DNA of 64,000 nucleotides from Pseudomonas triclosanedens (GTDB lineage Bacteria; Pseudomonadota; Gammaproteobacteria; Pseudomonadales; Pseudomonadaceae). The DNA lies in contig NZ_CP113432.1 of the NCBI RefSeq assembly GCF_026686735.1, forward strand, positions 4,825,001 through 4,889,000, read 5' to 3'. This document shows positions 39,947 through 47,917 of the stretch, in pieces (positions within the stretch are counted from its first letter, which is position 1; every line of letters starts with the position of its first letter). The position numbers and the translations under genes are program-made. The notes below the pieces were generated by a model. It saw only the letters and a program-made list of their open reading frames with translations, searched no databases and was not told the DNA's origin.

Positions 39947-42900
39947 ATGCACGGAGCAGCCAACCAACCGCATATCACCCTGGAAATACCCGGCCTTGCC
40001 AATGACTTCCAGGTGCTTGCCTTCGAAGGCATCGAAGCTCTCAACCAGCCGTTCCGCTTCGATATCCAGCTCGTCAGCGAGCGCGCCGACCTCGATCTGG
40101 ACGCGCTGCTGCACCAGAGCGCCCTCCTGCGCTTCGGCCCCGACGGGCGCAACGTGCACGGCCTGCTCGGGCGGGTGGAACAAGGCGATAGCGGCAAGCG
40201 CCTGACCCACTACCGCGTGCAACTGGTACCACGGCTGGCCTACCTGCGCCACCGCCACGACCAGCGCATCTTCCAGCAGCTCAGCGTGCCGCAAATCATC
40301 AGCCAGGTACTCGCCGGCCACGGCATCCTCGCCGACACCCATCGCTTCCAGCTCTCCCGGCCCTGCCCGGTACGTGAATACTGCTCCCAGTACGACGAGA
40401 GCGACCTGCACTTCATCCAGCGTCTTTGTAAAGAAGAGGCGCTCAGCTATCACTTCCAGCACCGCAGCGACGCCCACGTGCTGGTGTTCGGCGACGACCA
40501 GAGCGTCTTCCCGGGGCTCGGCCAGCAGCGCTATCGCCAGGACAGCGGGCTCGCCGCCGAACACGCCGTGGTCCGTGCCTTCGATGTGCGCCTGGAAACC
40601 CGCAGCAGCGCAGCCGCCTTGCGCGACTATCACTTCGAAAAAACCGGCGTGCTCATGGAGTCCGGCGTCAACGGCGGCGCCAGGCCGGCACTGGAGCACT
40701 ACAGCTATCCCGGCCGATTCACCGACCGCGAGCGTGGCCGCAAGCTGGCGCGCAACACCCTGGAGCGCCTGCGCAGCGACTACGAACTGGCCGAAGGCCG
40801 CAGCGACGCCAGCCTCAGCAGCGGCTACCTGCTGCCGCTATCGGGGCACCCGGTTCCGGGCTGCAACGACCTCTGGCTGCTGCGCACCGTGTTGCACCAG
40901 GGGCGCCAGCCACAGGTGCTGGAAGAACACGGCGAGTCCGACGGCACTCCTCCCACACCCTGGCTCGACGACACCGACAATCCCCTCGACTGGCACCTGC
41001 CGTTGCGCCTGAGCGACGCGCGCTGGAACGGTGAGGCCATGCGCCAGGGCTATCGCAACCGCTTCCTCGCCACGCGCTGGGACACCCCGTACCGCCCGCC
41101 GCTCGAACATCCCAAACCCAGGGTGCTTGGCAGCCAGAGCGCCGTGGTCACAGGGCCGGCCGGCGAGGAAATCCACTGCGACAGGCATGGCCGGGTGAAG
41201 GTGCAGTTCTTCTGGGACCGCCACGGCCAGGCCGACGCCCGCACCAGTTGCTGGCTGCGCGTCGCCAGCGGCTGGGCCGGCAACGCCTACGGCGGCATCG
41301 CCATCCCGCGCGTGGGCATGGAAGTGCTGGTGGACTTCTTCGAAGGCGACCCGGACCAGCCGCTGGTCACAGGTTGCCTCTACCACTCGGAAAACCGGGT
41401 GCCCTACGCGCTGCCAGCCAACAAGACCCGCAGCGTGTTCAAGACCAACAGCTACCCCGGCGGCAATGGCTACAACGAACTGCGCATCGAAGACCGCAAG
41501 GGCCAGGAGCAGATATTCCTCCACGCCCAGCGCGACTGGGACGAGAACATCGAGCACGACCAGCGCATCCGTATCGGCCACCAACGCCACGACACCGTGG
41601 AGTCGAACACCTACAGCGAATTCAAGGCCGAGGAACACCGCACCACCCATGCCGACCGCAAGACCGAGCTGCGCGCCGACGACCACCTGACCGTCGCCCA
41701 CAACCAGCACGTGAAGATCGGCACCGGCCAGTTCGTCGAAACCGGGAACGAAATCCACTACCACGCCGGCGACAAGGTGGTGATCGACGCCGGCATGGAG
41801 ATCACCGCCAAGGGCGGCGGTAGCTGGATCAGGCTCGACGCCTGCGGCGTCATCCTCAACGGCGCCACGGTGAAAATGAACAGCGGCGGCAAGCCGGGCA
41901 AGGGCAGCGGCCTGCGCATCCTGGCCCCGCTGCTCCCCGGCGCTACCGCTGGCGCGCTCCCCGGCGCGCCACTGCTCAAAGCGCGGGCGGCGCAGCCGCT
42001 GGAAGAGGAGGAAGAGGAAGAAGAACTGCAGGAAGCGGAACAGGAACAGGAACAGGAACAGGAACAGGAACAGGGCATCGTCCTGCGCATCGGCGTGTTC
42101 TTCGACGGCACCGGCAACAACGCCGCCAACTCCGCACTCACCGCCGCCTGCATGCGCACCGACAGCGAACAGTTCGACACCGCCACCCTGAGCAGCATCG
42201 TCGAACACTGCGGCCAGTACGGCTTCAAGGACCTCGACGCCAGCGGCGTATTCAGCAGCACGCCGAACAACAGCTACGGCAATGCGGAGAGCAATGTGGC
42301 GTTGCTGCATGAGCTGTACGCCGACGACTCAATCGTCGCAATGCAGCCTGGTGCGGAAATGGGGTACGTGAAGCTGTATCTGGAAGGTATCGGTACGACC
42401 AGTGGAGAAGAGGACTCCACGGTCTCGCAGGGGACTGGTACAGGGGCTACTGGGGTGGTGAGCCGAGTTAGGCAGTCACCAGCGGTGCTACTGGAACAAC
42501 TAGATGCCTTTAATGGCACTAATCCAAACAGCCGAATTCAAGCAATCGAGTTCGACATCTTCGGCTTCAGCCGGGGAGCAGCCGCTGCCCGGCACTTTGC
42601 CAATGAAGTCCTGAAACCCGATGGCGGTGTGCTGGACGGACTGTTTGTTGGCGGGCAGAACGGTGTCGTTGAAGGTTTCGACTGGTCCGCCCACACCAGG
42701 ATCAACTTCATCGGCCTCTTCGATACCGTGGCGGCCATTGTCGACCCACTGCGGGGCGACATGAGCCCGGCCAACGAGCTAAACCCCGGCGTCAACCTCT
42801 ACCTGCCCGCCGGCTGCGCCCGCAAGGTCATCCAGTTCCACGCCCGTGATGAACAGCGCCTGTTCTTCGCCCTCAACAGCGTAGCCCCGCAACACCAGGA

Positions 42901-43510
42901 AATCGGCCTGCCCGGCGTGCACTCCGATATCGGTGGCGGCTACCCCCCACAAATGACCGAAAAGCTGCTGCTGACCAGGCCCCAGTGCGTCGTCGTCACC
43001 CGCAACAGGCCACTGGAGAGCACGGCCATCTGGCGCCAGGCCGAAGCCGATGCCTGGGCCCTGGAACGCCAGGGCCTGCCGGGCAAAGGCGTAATGCGCC
43101 CGACCTACTGGGAAGCGGCCCAACCCCGGAAAGGCCGGGACGGGCATGACAGCGAGCAGTTGCTGGTCAGCGTGGCGATTCAGCGCACCGTCTATGGCGA
43201 CCTGGCCAAGGTGGCGCTGCGCGCCATGCATGAAGTGTCACTGAAAAATGACGTGCCGCTCGACGAGCTCAGCGATACAGATCGCCGCTTTCAGATACCC
43301 GAAGACTTAAAGTCCATCGCCGAAAAAATCCTTGCCGACGCCCGAAACGGCTCGAGTCCCCTGACCCACGAGGATTACCGGTTCCTGCGCAGCCGCTATA
43401 TCCACCTGTCCGCCAACTGGACCCCCACTTCCGGCCTGATGCTGGGCAAGCCTGCACCAAAGAGCCGCCTCAAATTCGACAACAAACCTCAGGAAGGATA
43501 CCCGGAATGA
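39947..43510 (+). CDS. Specialised VgrG: type VI secretion spike fused to a Tle1-like (DUF2235) phospholipase effector
   Basis: The 1187-residue protein has a gp27/gp5-like VgrG body at about residues 1-640: EIPGLANDFQVLAFEG, the OB-fold segment GRVKVQFFWDRHG, and WLRVASGWAGNAYGG plus IPRVGMEVLVDFFEGDPDQP. A beta-helix tail ends near VIDAGMEITAKGGGSW. A linker carries eight glutamates and six Glu-Gln pairs (698-709). The DUF2235 lipase starts at VFFDGTGNN (D720), with nucleophile S875 in GFSRG and HSDIGGGYP (H992). D926 in GLFDTV and H992 are proposed triad members. The spike should puncture a rival cell and deliver a phospholipase to its periplasm. The stop overlaps the first lipoprotein gene (ATGA). 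No adaptor, PAAR or other T6SS gene is near. Confidence 0.93.
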   Translation: MHGAANQPHITLEIPGLANDFQVLAFEGIEALNQPFRFDIQLVSERADLDLDALLHQSALLRFGPDGRNVHGLLGRVEQGDSGKRLTHYRVQLVPRLAYLRHRHDQRIFQQLSVPQIISQVLAGHGILADTHRFQLSRPCPVREYCSQYDESDLHFIQRLCKEEALSYHFQHRSDAHVLVFGDDQSVFPGLGQQRYRQDSGLAAEHAVVRAFDVRLETRSSAAALRDYHFEKTGVLMESGVNGGARPALEHYSYPGRFTDRERGRKLARNTLERLRSDYELAEGRSDASLSSGYLLPLSGHPVPGCNDLWLLRTVLHQGRQPQVLEEHGESDGTPPTPWLDDTDNPLDWHLPLRLSDARWNGEAMRQGYRNRFLATRWDTPYRPPLEHPKPRVLGSQSAVVTGPAGEEIHCDRHGRVKVQFFWDRHGQADARTSCWLRVASGWAGNAYGGIAIPRVGMEVLVDFFEGDPDQPLVTGCLYHSENRVPYALPANKTRSVFKTNSYPGGNGYNELRIEDRKGQEQIFLHAQRDWDENIEHDQRIRIGHQRHDTVESNTYSEFKAEEHRTTHADRKTELRADDHLTVAHNQHVKIGTGQFVETGNEIHYHAGDKVVIDAGMEITAKGGGSWIRLDACGVILNGATVKMNSGGKPGKGSGLRILAPLLPGATAGALPGAPLLKARAAQPLEEEEEEEELQEAEQEQEQEQEQEQGIVLRIGVFFDGTGNNAANSALTAACMRTDSEQFDTATLSSIVEHCGQYGFKDLDASGVFSSTPNNSYGNAESNVALLHELYADDSIVAMQPGAEMGYVKLYLEGIGTTSGEEDSTVSQGTGTGATGVVSRVRQSPAVLLEQLDAFNGTNPNSRIQAIEFDIFGFSRGAAAARHFANEVLKPDGGVLDGLFVGGQNGVVEGFDWSAHTRINFIGLFDTVAAIVDPLRGDMSPANELNPGVNLYLPAGCARKVIQFHARDEQRLFFALNSVAPQHQEIGLPGVHSDIGGGYPPQMTEKLLLTRPQCVVVTRNRPLESTAIWRQAEADAWALERQGLPGKGVMRPTYWEAAQPRKGRDGHDSEQLLVSVAIQRTVYGDLAKVALRAMHEVSLKNDVPLDELSDTDRRFQIPEDLKSIAEKILADARNGSSPLTHEDYRFLRSRYIHLSANWTPTSGLMLGKPAPKSRLKFDNKPQEGYPE
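42038..42073 (+). repeat. Six tandem GAACAG hexamers in the VgrG-lipase linker
   Basis: Six exact in-frame copies encode (Glu-Gln)6. Because the unit is a multiple of three, slippage would lengthen or shorten the spike-to-lipase tether without breaking the frame. Confidence 0.92.
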
Positions 43511-44139
43511 AAAGTCTGCTGATCGGCCTGCTGGCACTGACGCTGGTTGGCTGCTCTACCGCTCAGAGCCGCACGAAGCTGCCCTATAACAACTGGTACA
43601 TCGGCCTTGGAGCGCCACGATACATGGAGGTCTGGGTGGAGAGCATCGATGTCGTCGACCTGAGGCTACTGGCCTTCGAGCACGTGCATGGAGGCGTTGC
43701 CAGCTACTCCAACAAGACGGAAGGATGGAATTTCAAAGGGCCGGGAGCTTCGAAACCCATGTCCGGCATCGACCTCCCGGAAATCATCTTCGTGCGCTGG
43801 CAATCCCTGGTGGAACCCCAGGCCTACAACGTGCGCATCGATATTCCCCAGTGGGTTCGCGATGAAATGGTCAGGCCCCAGAGAGCCTACTGCCCATGGC
43901 GGCAGGAGTGGAGGGACGACTATCGCAAAACCATCACCATCGGCATGGCCCCCGGAGGAATTGCGAAGGTCTGGCTGGGTGGGCCGTGCCTGGGGCTCAA
44001 GGAGATTGGCCGCTTCCAGGGGCAGATTGAAAAGCTCGGCCCCTATCAAGGCACCTCCGGCGGCAAGTACTACCGTCCGCTCAAGAAAGAAGCTCAGGAC
44101 TATGTCGACAAACACGGCATCCCCTACGGCTCGTGGTGA
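43507..44139 (+). CDS. DUF2931-type lipoprotein, probable Tle1 immunity protein, copy 1
   Basis: The 210-residue lipoprotein has signal MKSLLIGLLALTLVGC with lipobox LVGC. The body carries the family-like segments YMEVWVESIDVVDLR, IIFVRWQSLVEPQAYNVRI and IGMAPGGIAKVWLGGPCLG and ends HGIPYGSW. The ATG overlaps the VgrG stop, as expected for an effector-immunity pair. Periplasmic anchoring would place it where a Tle1-type lipase acts. The immunity role is inference; the DUF2931 label is from memory of family sequences. It is about 95% identical in protein to copy 2. Confidence 0.82.
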   Translation: MKSLLIGLLALTLVGCSTAQSRTKLPYNNWYIGLGAPRYMEVWVESIDVVDLRLLAFEHVHGGVASYSNKTEGWNFKGPGASKPMSGIDLPEIIFVRWQSLVEPQAYNVRIDIPQWVRDEMVRPQRAYCPWRQEWRDDYRKTITIGMAPGGIAKVWLGGPCLGLKEIGRFQGQIEKLGPYQGTSGGKYYRPLKKEAQDYVDKHGIPYGSW

Positions 44140-44150
44140 GGATGCCGGAA

Positions 44151-44783
44151 ATGAAACATCTGCTGATCTGCCTGCTGGCACTGACGCTGGTTGGCTGCTC
44201 TACCGCTCAAAGCCGCACGAAGCTGCCCTACGACTACTGGTACATCGGCCTTGGAGCGCCACGGTACATGGAGGTCTGGGTGGAGAGCATCGATGTCGTC
44301 GACCTGAGGCTACTGGCCTTCGAGCACGTGCATGGAGGCGTTGCCAGCTACTCCAACAAGACGGAAGGATGGAATTTCAAAGGGCCGGGAGCTTCGAAAC
44401 CCATGTCCGGCATCGACCTCCCGGAAATCATCTTCGTGCGCTGGCAATCCCTGGTGGAACCCCAGACCTACAACGTGCGCATCGATATTCCGCAGTGGGT
44501 TCGCGATGAGATGGTCAGGCCCCAGAGAGCCTACTGCCGTTGGGGCGAGCAATGGGTTGACGACTATCGCAACTCCATCACTATCGGCATGGCCCCTGGG
44601 GGAATTGCAAAGGTCTGGCTGGGTGGGCCGTGCCTGGGGCTCAAGGAGATCGGCCGCTTCCAGGGACAGATTGAAAAGCTCGGCCCCTATCAAGGCACCT
44701 CCGGCGGCAAGTACTACCGTCCGCTCAAGAAAGAAGCTCAGGACTATGTCGACAAACACGGCATCCCCTACGGCTCGTGGTGA
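44151..44783 (+). CDS. DUF2931-type lipoprotein, probable immunity protein, copy 2
   Basis: A 210-residue lipoprotein (MKHLLICLLALTLVGC). It differs from copy 1 mainly at the signal, at DYWYIG versus NNWYIG, and in one internal block (CRWGEQWVDDYRNSITIG versus CPWRQEWRDDYRKTITIG). It starts 11 bases after copy 1 with the same GAGGATGCCGGAA leader that precedes copy 4. The near identity indicates recent duplication or gene conversion. Confidence 0.8.
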   Translation: MKHLLICLLALTLVGCSTAQSRTKLPYDYWYIGLGAPRYMEVWVESIDVVDLRLLAFEHVHGGVASYSNKTEGWNFKGPGASKPMSGIDLPEIIFVRWQSLVEPQTYNVRIDIPQWVRDEMVRPQRAYCRWGEQWVDDYRNSITIGMAPGGIAKVWLGGPCLGLKEIGRFQGQIEKLGPYQGTSGGKYYRPLKKEAQDYVDKHGIPYGSW

Positions 44784-44794
44784 GGATGCCAGAA

Positions 44795-45433
44795 ATGAAA
44801 CATCTGCTGATCTGCCTGCTGGCCCTGACACTGGCTGGCTGCTCTACCGCTCAGAGCCGTACGAAGCTGCCCTATGACAGTTGGGAAATAGCTCTGGCTG
44901 CCCCGAGATACATGGAAGTCTGGGTAGAGAGCGTCGATGTCGTCGACCTGAGGCTACTGGCCTTCGAGCACGTACATGGAGGCGTCGTCGGGTACACCAG
45001 CCAACCCAGCGGCTGGAACATCCGCTGGGGGGGCGGTTCAAGAAAACCCATGTCCGGCATCGACCTCCCAGAAATCATCTTCGTGCGCTGGCAATCCCTG
45101 GTGGAACCCCAGACCTACAACGTGCGCATCGATATTCCGCAGTGGGTTCGCGATGAAATGATCAAACCCAATCAGGCCTACTGTATTGCCACCAAAAAGC
45201 AGGAAGTGGATTTCATGAAGATCATCACCATCGCTATGGCACCTGGTGGGATCGCCAAAGCCTGGGTGGGCGGCACCTGCTCACCAATCAAGGAGATTGG
45301 CCGCTTCCAGGGGCAGATTGAAAAACTCGGTCCATCACAAGGCAGGACGGACGGCAAATACGCATGGCCCGATCTTGAGCCCGGGTCCAAAGCCTATATC
45401 CAGAAACACGGCATCCCCTACGGCTCGTGGTGA
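44795..45433 (+). CDS. DUF2931-type lipoprotein, probable immunity protein, copy 3
   Basis: The 212-residue lipoprotein has lipobox LAGC. Its central segment GGVVGYTSQPSGWNIRWGGG and the block NQAYCIATKKQEVDFMKIITIAMAP are unlike copies 1 and 2, while IIFVRWQSLVEPQTYNVRI is identical to copy 2. The C-terminus (SQGRTDGKYAWPDLEP) is shared with copy 4 only. This is the most divergent paralogue in the middle region and may recognise a different effector variant. Confidence 0.8.
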   Translation: MKHLLICLLALTLAGCSTAQSRTKLPYDSWEIALAAPRYMEVWVESVDVVDLRLLAFEHVHGGVVGYTSQPSGWNIRWGGGSRKPMSGIDLPEIIFVRWQSLVEPQTYNVRIDIPQWVRDEMIKPNQAYCIATKKQEVDFMKIITIAMAPGGIAKAWVGGTCSPIKEIGRFQGQIEKLGPSQGRTDGKYAWPDLEPGSKAYIQKHGIPYGSW

Positions 45434-45444
45434 GGATGCCGGAA

Positions 45445-46080
45445 ATGAAACATCTGCTGATCTGCCTGCTGGCCCTGACGCTGGCTGGCTGCTCTACCGC
45501 TCAGAGCCGCACGAAGCTGCCGTACGACAACTGGCTTATCGGACTTGCGGCACCTGAGTACATGGAGGTGTGGGTAGAAAGCGTAGATGTTATCGATATG
45601 CGTAATCTGGGCTTCAAACGTGTACATGGCGGCGTTGTTAGTTACTCCGATAGAACTGAGGGCTGGCACGTTGTCGGATGGGGAAAGGTCAAACCTATTC
45701 CCGGCGTCGATCTCCCAGGGATCATCTTCGTGCGCTGGCAATCCCTGGTGGAACCCCAGACCTACAACGTGCGCATCGATATTCCGCAGTGGGTTCGCGA
45801 TGAGATGGTCAGGCCCCAGAGAGCCTACTGCCGTTGGGGCGAGCAATGGGTTGACGACTATCGCAACTCCGTCACCATCGGCATGGCCCCCGGAGGAATT
45901 GCAAAGGTCTGGCTGGGTGGGCCGTGCCTGGGGCTCAAGGAGATTGGCCGCTTCCAGGGGCAGATTGAAAAACTCGGTCCCTCACAAGGCAGGACAGACG
46001 GCAAATATGCATGGCCCGATCTTGAGCCCGAGTCCAAAGCCTATATCCAGAAACACGGCATCCCCTACGGCTCGTGGTGA
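45445..46080 (+). CDS. DUF2931-type lipoprotein, probable immunity protein, copy 4
   Basis: A 211-residue mosaic lipoprotein. The signal (MKHLLICLLALTLAGC) matches copy 3. The N-terminal third (DVIDMRNLGFKRVHGG, RTEGWHVVGWGKVKPI) is unique and less GC-rich. The middle (RPQRAYCRWGEQWVDDYRNS) matches copy 2 and the C-terminus matches copy 3. This patchwork suggests recombination among paralogues or with incoming DNA. It is the last gene of the island; yaaA follows after 100 bp. Confidence 0.8.
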   Translation: MKHLLICLLALTLAGCSTAQSRTKLPYDNWLIGLAAPEYMEVWVESVDVIDMRNLGFKRVHGGVVSYSDRTEGWHVVGWGKVKPIPGVDLPGIIFVRWQSLVEPQTYNVRIDIPQWVRDEMVRPQRAYCRWGEQWVDDYRNSVTIGMAPGGIAKVWLGGPCLGLKEIGRFQGQIEKLGPSQGRTDGKYAWPDLEPESKAYIQKHGIPYGSW

Positions 46081-46180
46081 ACACCAGAGAAACCCGAAGG
46101 CCCCGCCCCTATCGTTCCGATAGCTGGAGCCATCGACCGCGACTCCTTACAATCGCTGTTCGCTTCAAGGAGACCGCACG

Positions 46181-46960
46181 ATGCTGATGGTGATTTCCCC
46201 CGCCAAGACCCTGGACTACGACACCGCACCGGTGACGGAGCGCTTCACCCTGCCCGAGCACCTGGACGATGCCCAGGAGCTGATCGGCATCCTGCGCGAG
46301 CTGACTCCGGCACAGATCGCCGAGCTGATGAGCCTGTCGGACAAGCTGGCCGGGCTGAACGCCGCGCGCTTCGGCAGTTGGCATCCGGATTTCACTCCGG
46401 CCAACGCCAAGCAGGCGCTGCTGGCGTTCAAGGGCGACGTGTACACCGGGATGCAGGCCGAGGACTTCAGCGAGGGCGACTTCGATTTTGCCCAGCGCCA
46501 CTTGCGCATGCTCTCCGGCCTCTATGGCGTGCTTCGGCCGCTGGACCTGATGCAGCCGTACCGCCTGGAAATGGGCACCCGGCTGGGCAATGCCCGTGGC
46601 AAGGACCTCTACGCCTTCTGGGGCGAGCGTATCAGCGGCTGGCTGAACGATGCCCTGGCGCAACAGGGCGACGACGTGCTGCTGAACCTGGCTTCCAACG
46701 AGTACTTCGGCGCGGTGAAGCGCAAGGCGCTGAATGCACGGGTGATCGATACCGAGTTCAAGGACCTGAAGAACGGCCAGTACAAGATCATCAGCTTCTA
46801 CGCCAAGAAGGCCCGCGGGATGATGGCGCGCTACGTGATCAAGGAGCGCCTGACCAACCCCGAGGGCCTGAAGGACTTCGGCTACGCGGGCTACGCCTAC
46901 AGCGCCGAGCAGTCCACGGCAGACCAGTTGGTGTTCCTGCGCGACCATCCGCAAGACTGA
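46181..46960 (+). CDS. yaaA: Peroxide stress protein YaaA (UPF0246)
   Basis: The 259-residue product has the hallmark N-terminus [15 protein letters not shown] and the family blocks [30 protein letters not shown] and [12 protein letters not shown]. In E. coli YaaA limits free iron and DNA damage during hydrogen peroxide stress. GGAGAC precedes the ATG by about eight bases. Its position upstream of algD matches the P. aeruginosa neighbourhood, so the T6SS island appears inserted just before it. Confidence 0.95.
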   Translation: MLMVISPAKTLDYDTAPVTERFTLPEHLDDAQELIGILRELTPAQIAELMSLSDKLAGLNAARFGSWHPDFTPANAKQALLAFKGDVYTGMQAEDFSEGDFDFAQRHLRMLSGLYGVLRPLDLMQPYRLEMGTRLGNARGKDLYAFWGERISGWLNDALAQQGDDVLLNLASNEYFGAVKRKALNARVIDTEFKDLKNGQYKIISFYAKKARGMMARYVIKERLTNPEGLKDFGYAGYAYSAEQSTADQLVFLRDHPQD

Positions 46961-47123
46961 TCCCCGCACCATTGCGGGAGCCAGCCCTGGCTCCCGCTTC
47001 CGCCTGATACCAAGTCGCCTGTAAGCCATCGCCCATCAATCCGCCCCGTCGGCGGGCGTTCGGCTGTATGTTTATTGAGCAAAAAGCCCTGCCAAGACCT
47101 CACGCGAAAAAGGGGCTTTATGA

Positions 47124-47135
47124 CCGCTCGTCCGC
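47124..47135 (+). promoter_or_regulatory. AlgR-like binding site
   Basis: CCGCTCGTCCGC differs by one base from the AlgR core CCGTTCGTC. It lies about 530 bp before the predicted algD start, comparable to the far-upstream AlgR sites of P. aeruginosa algD. Confidence 0.45.
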
Positions 47136-47227
47136 TTCATGGAAATTCGTGAGATTTTTTTACTTCCGCCAATCGCTGCTCCTTTCGTACCAGCCTTCCC
47201 GATTTTAGAACGCGCCTGTAATCCATT

Positions 47228-47241
47228 GGCCATTAACAGCC
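47228..47241 (+). promoter_or_regulatory. AmrZ (AlgZ)-like binding site 1
   Basis: GGCCATTAACAGCC matches the AmrZ site remembered for P. aeruginosa algD (GGCCATTACCAGCC) at 13 of 14 positions. Confidence 0.6.
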
Positions 47242-47413
47242 CATTGCCATGACGTGCATTTCACGATTGCAACTTGCAATGAAGAAAGCTGAACGGGAGC
47301 TGAACGAATGTCACAACGACGCTACACGGTCGTTTTTAACGAAAATTTAAATTGAACTTTCGGCGACATTGCAGATTGCACTGCGGCGGCGACGGAAGAT
47401 TATTTCGTAATTT

Positions 47414-47422
47414 GCCATTACC
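47414..47422 (+). promoter_or_regulatory. AmrZ-like core 2
   Basis: GCCATTACC repeats the AmrZ core exactly, about 240 bp before the predicted start and about 185 bp from site 1. Looping between two AmrZ sites is conceivable. Confidence 0.45.
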
Positions 47423-47621
47423 GCAGTATCAAATGATGTCATTTGGATATTTCAAAACATTTCAGGCGCAGGATGAGCGGAAGGAACTAACGGCAATTTG
47501 AAAAAATCCTATTTGCGCAACGACCATCGATAAACGTGCAAACGCATCGGTGGAATGAGCCTGTTTGTTCTAAGGGTAATTACCTATTGATATTGAGAAC
47601 TCACAAGCCACTGAAAAAAAT

Positions 47622-47650
47622 GAACTTTTTGGATGAGAAGGCAATCATCT
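47622..47650 (+). promoter_or_regulatory. algDp: AlgU (AlgT, sigma-22) promoter of algD
   Basis: GAACTT (47622-47627), a 17-bp spacer and TCATCT (47645-47650) parallel the P. aeruginosa algD promoter GAACTT-N17-TCCTAT. Transcription would begin near 47656, giving a leader of about 260 nt. Confidence 0.75.
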
Positions 47651-47917
47651 ACCCAGATTGGAGCACGCCAGCGCGGGTGACGCACCAAAATTGAAATCCG
47701 CCTGAAACATAACAGGGCAAGCCTTTGAAGTTTGCCCGAAGATAGTGCTTCAAAGCCTAGCAGCATATTCCCTGCCTGACCGGAGGAAGTACGGAGGACA
47801 CTTGAAAGTGCCTTCCGCGGACTCTTTCAACCTGAATAAAAGCCCTACTGGGCAACCTGAATTAAACCGCCCCAAGGGGCAACTTAAACAGCTCGACAAT
47901 TGAACGAGGTGAATGCG

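Larger units (their letters stand above)
46961..47917. other. 957-bp AT-rich algD control region and leader
   Basis: The stretch 47040-47760 is much more AT-rich than the coding DNA around it. It contains AmrZ-like sites, an AlgR-like site, the AlgU promoter and a leader of about 260 nt with a hairpin at 47792-47817. An inverted repeat GCGGGAGCCAG/CTGGCTCCCGC at 46973-46998 follows yaaA. No gene is supportable. Confidence 0.8.

Noticed and set aside
39500..46180. Mobile-element boundaries for the VgrG-lipoprotein island
   Set aside because: No integrase, transposase, tRNA end or flanking direct repeat was seen, so only insertion relative to expected neighbours is suggested, not a defined element.
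47354..47376. Second GAACTT (47354-47359) as an AlgU promoter for algD
   Set aside because: At 16-17 bp spacing the -10 position reads TTGCAC or TGCACT, without the TC start expected, and it would imply a leader of over 500 nt. The boxes at 47622-47650 fit better.
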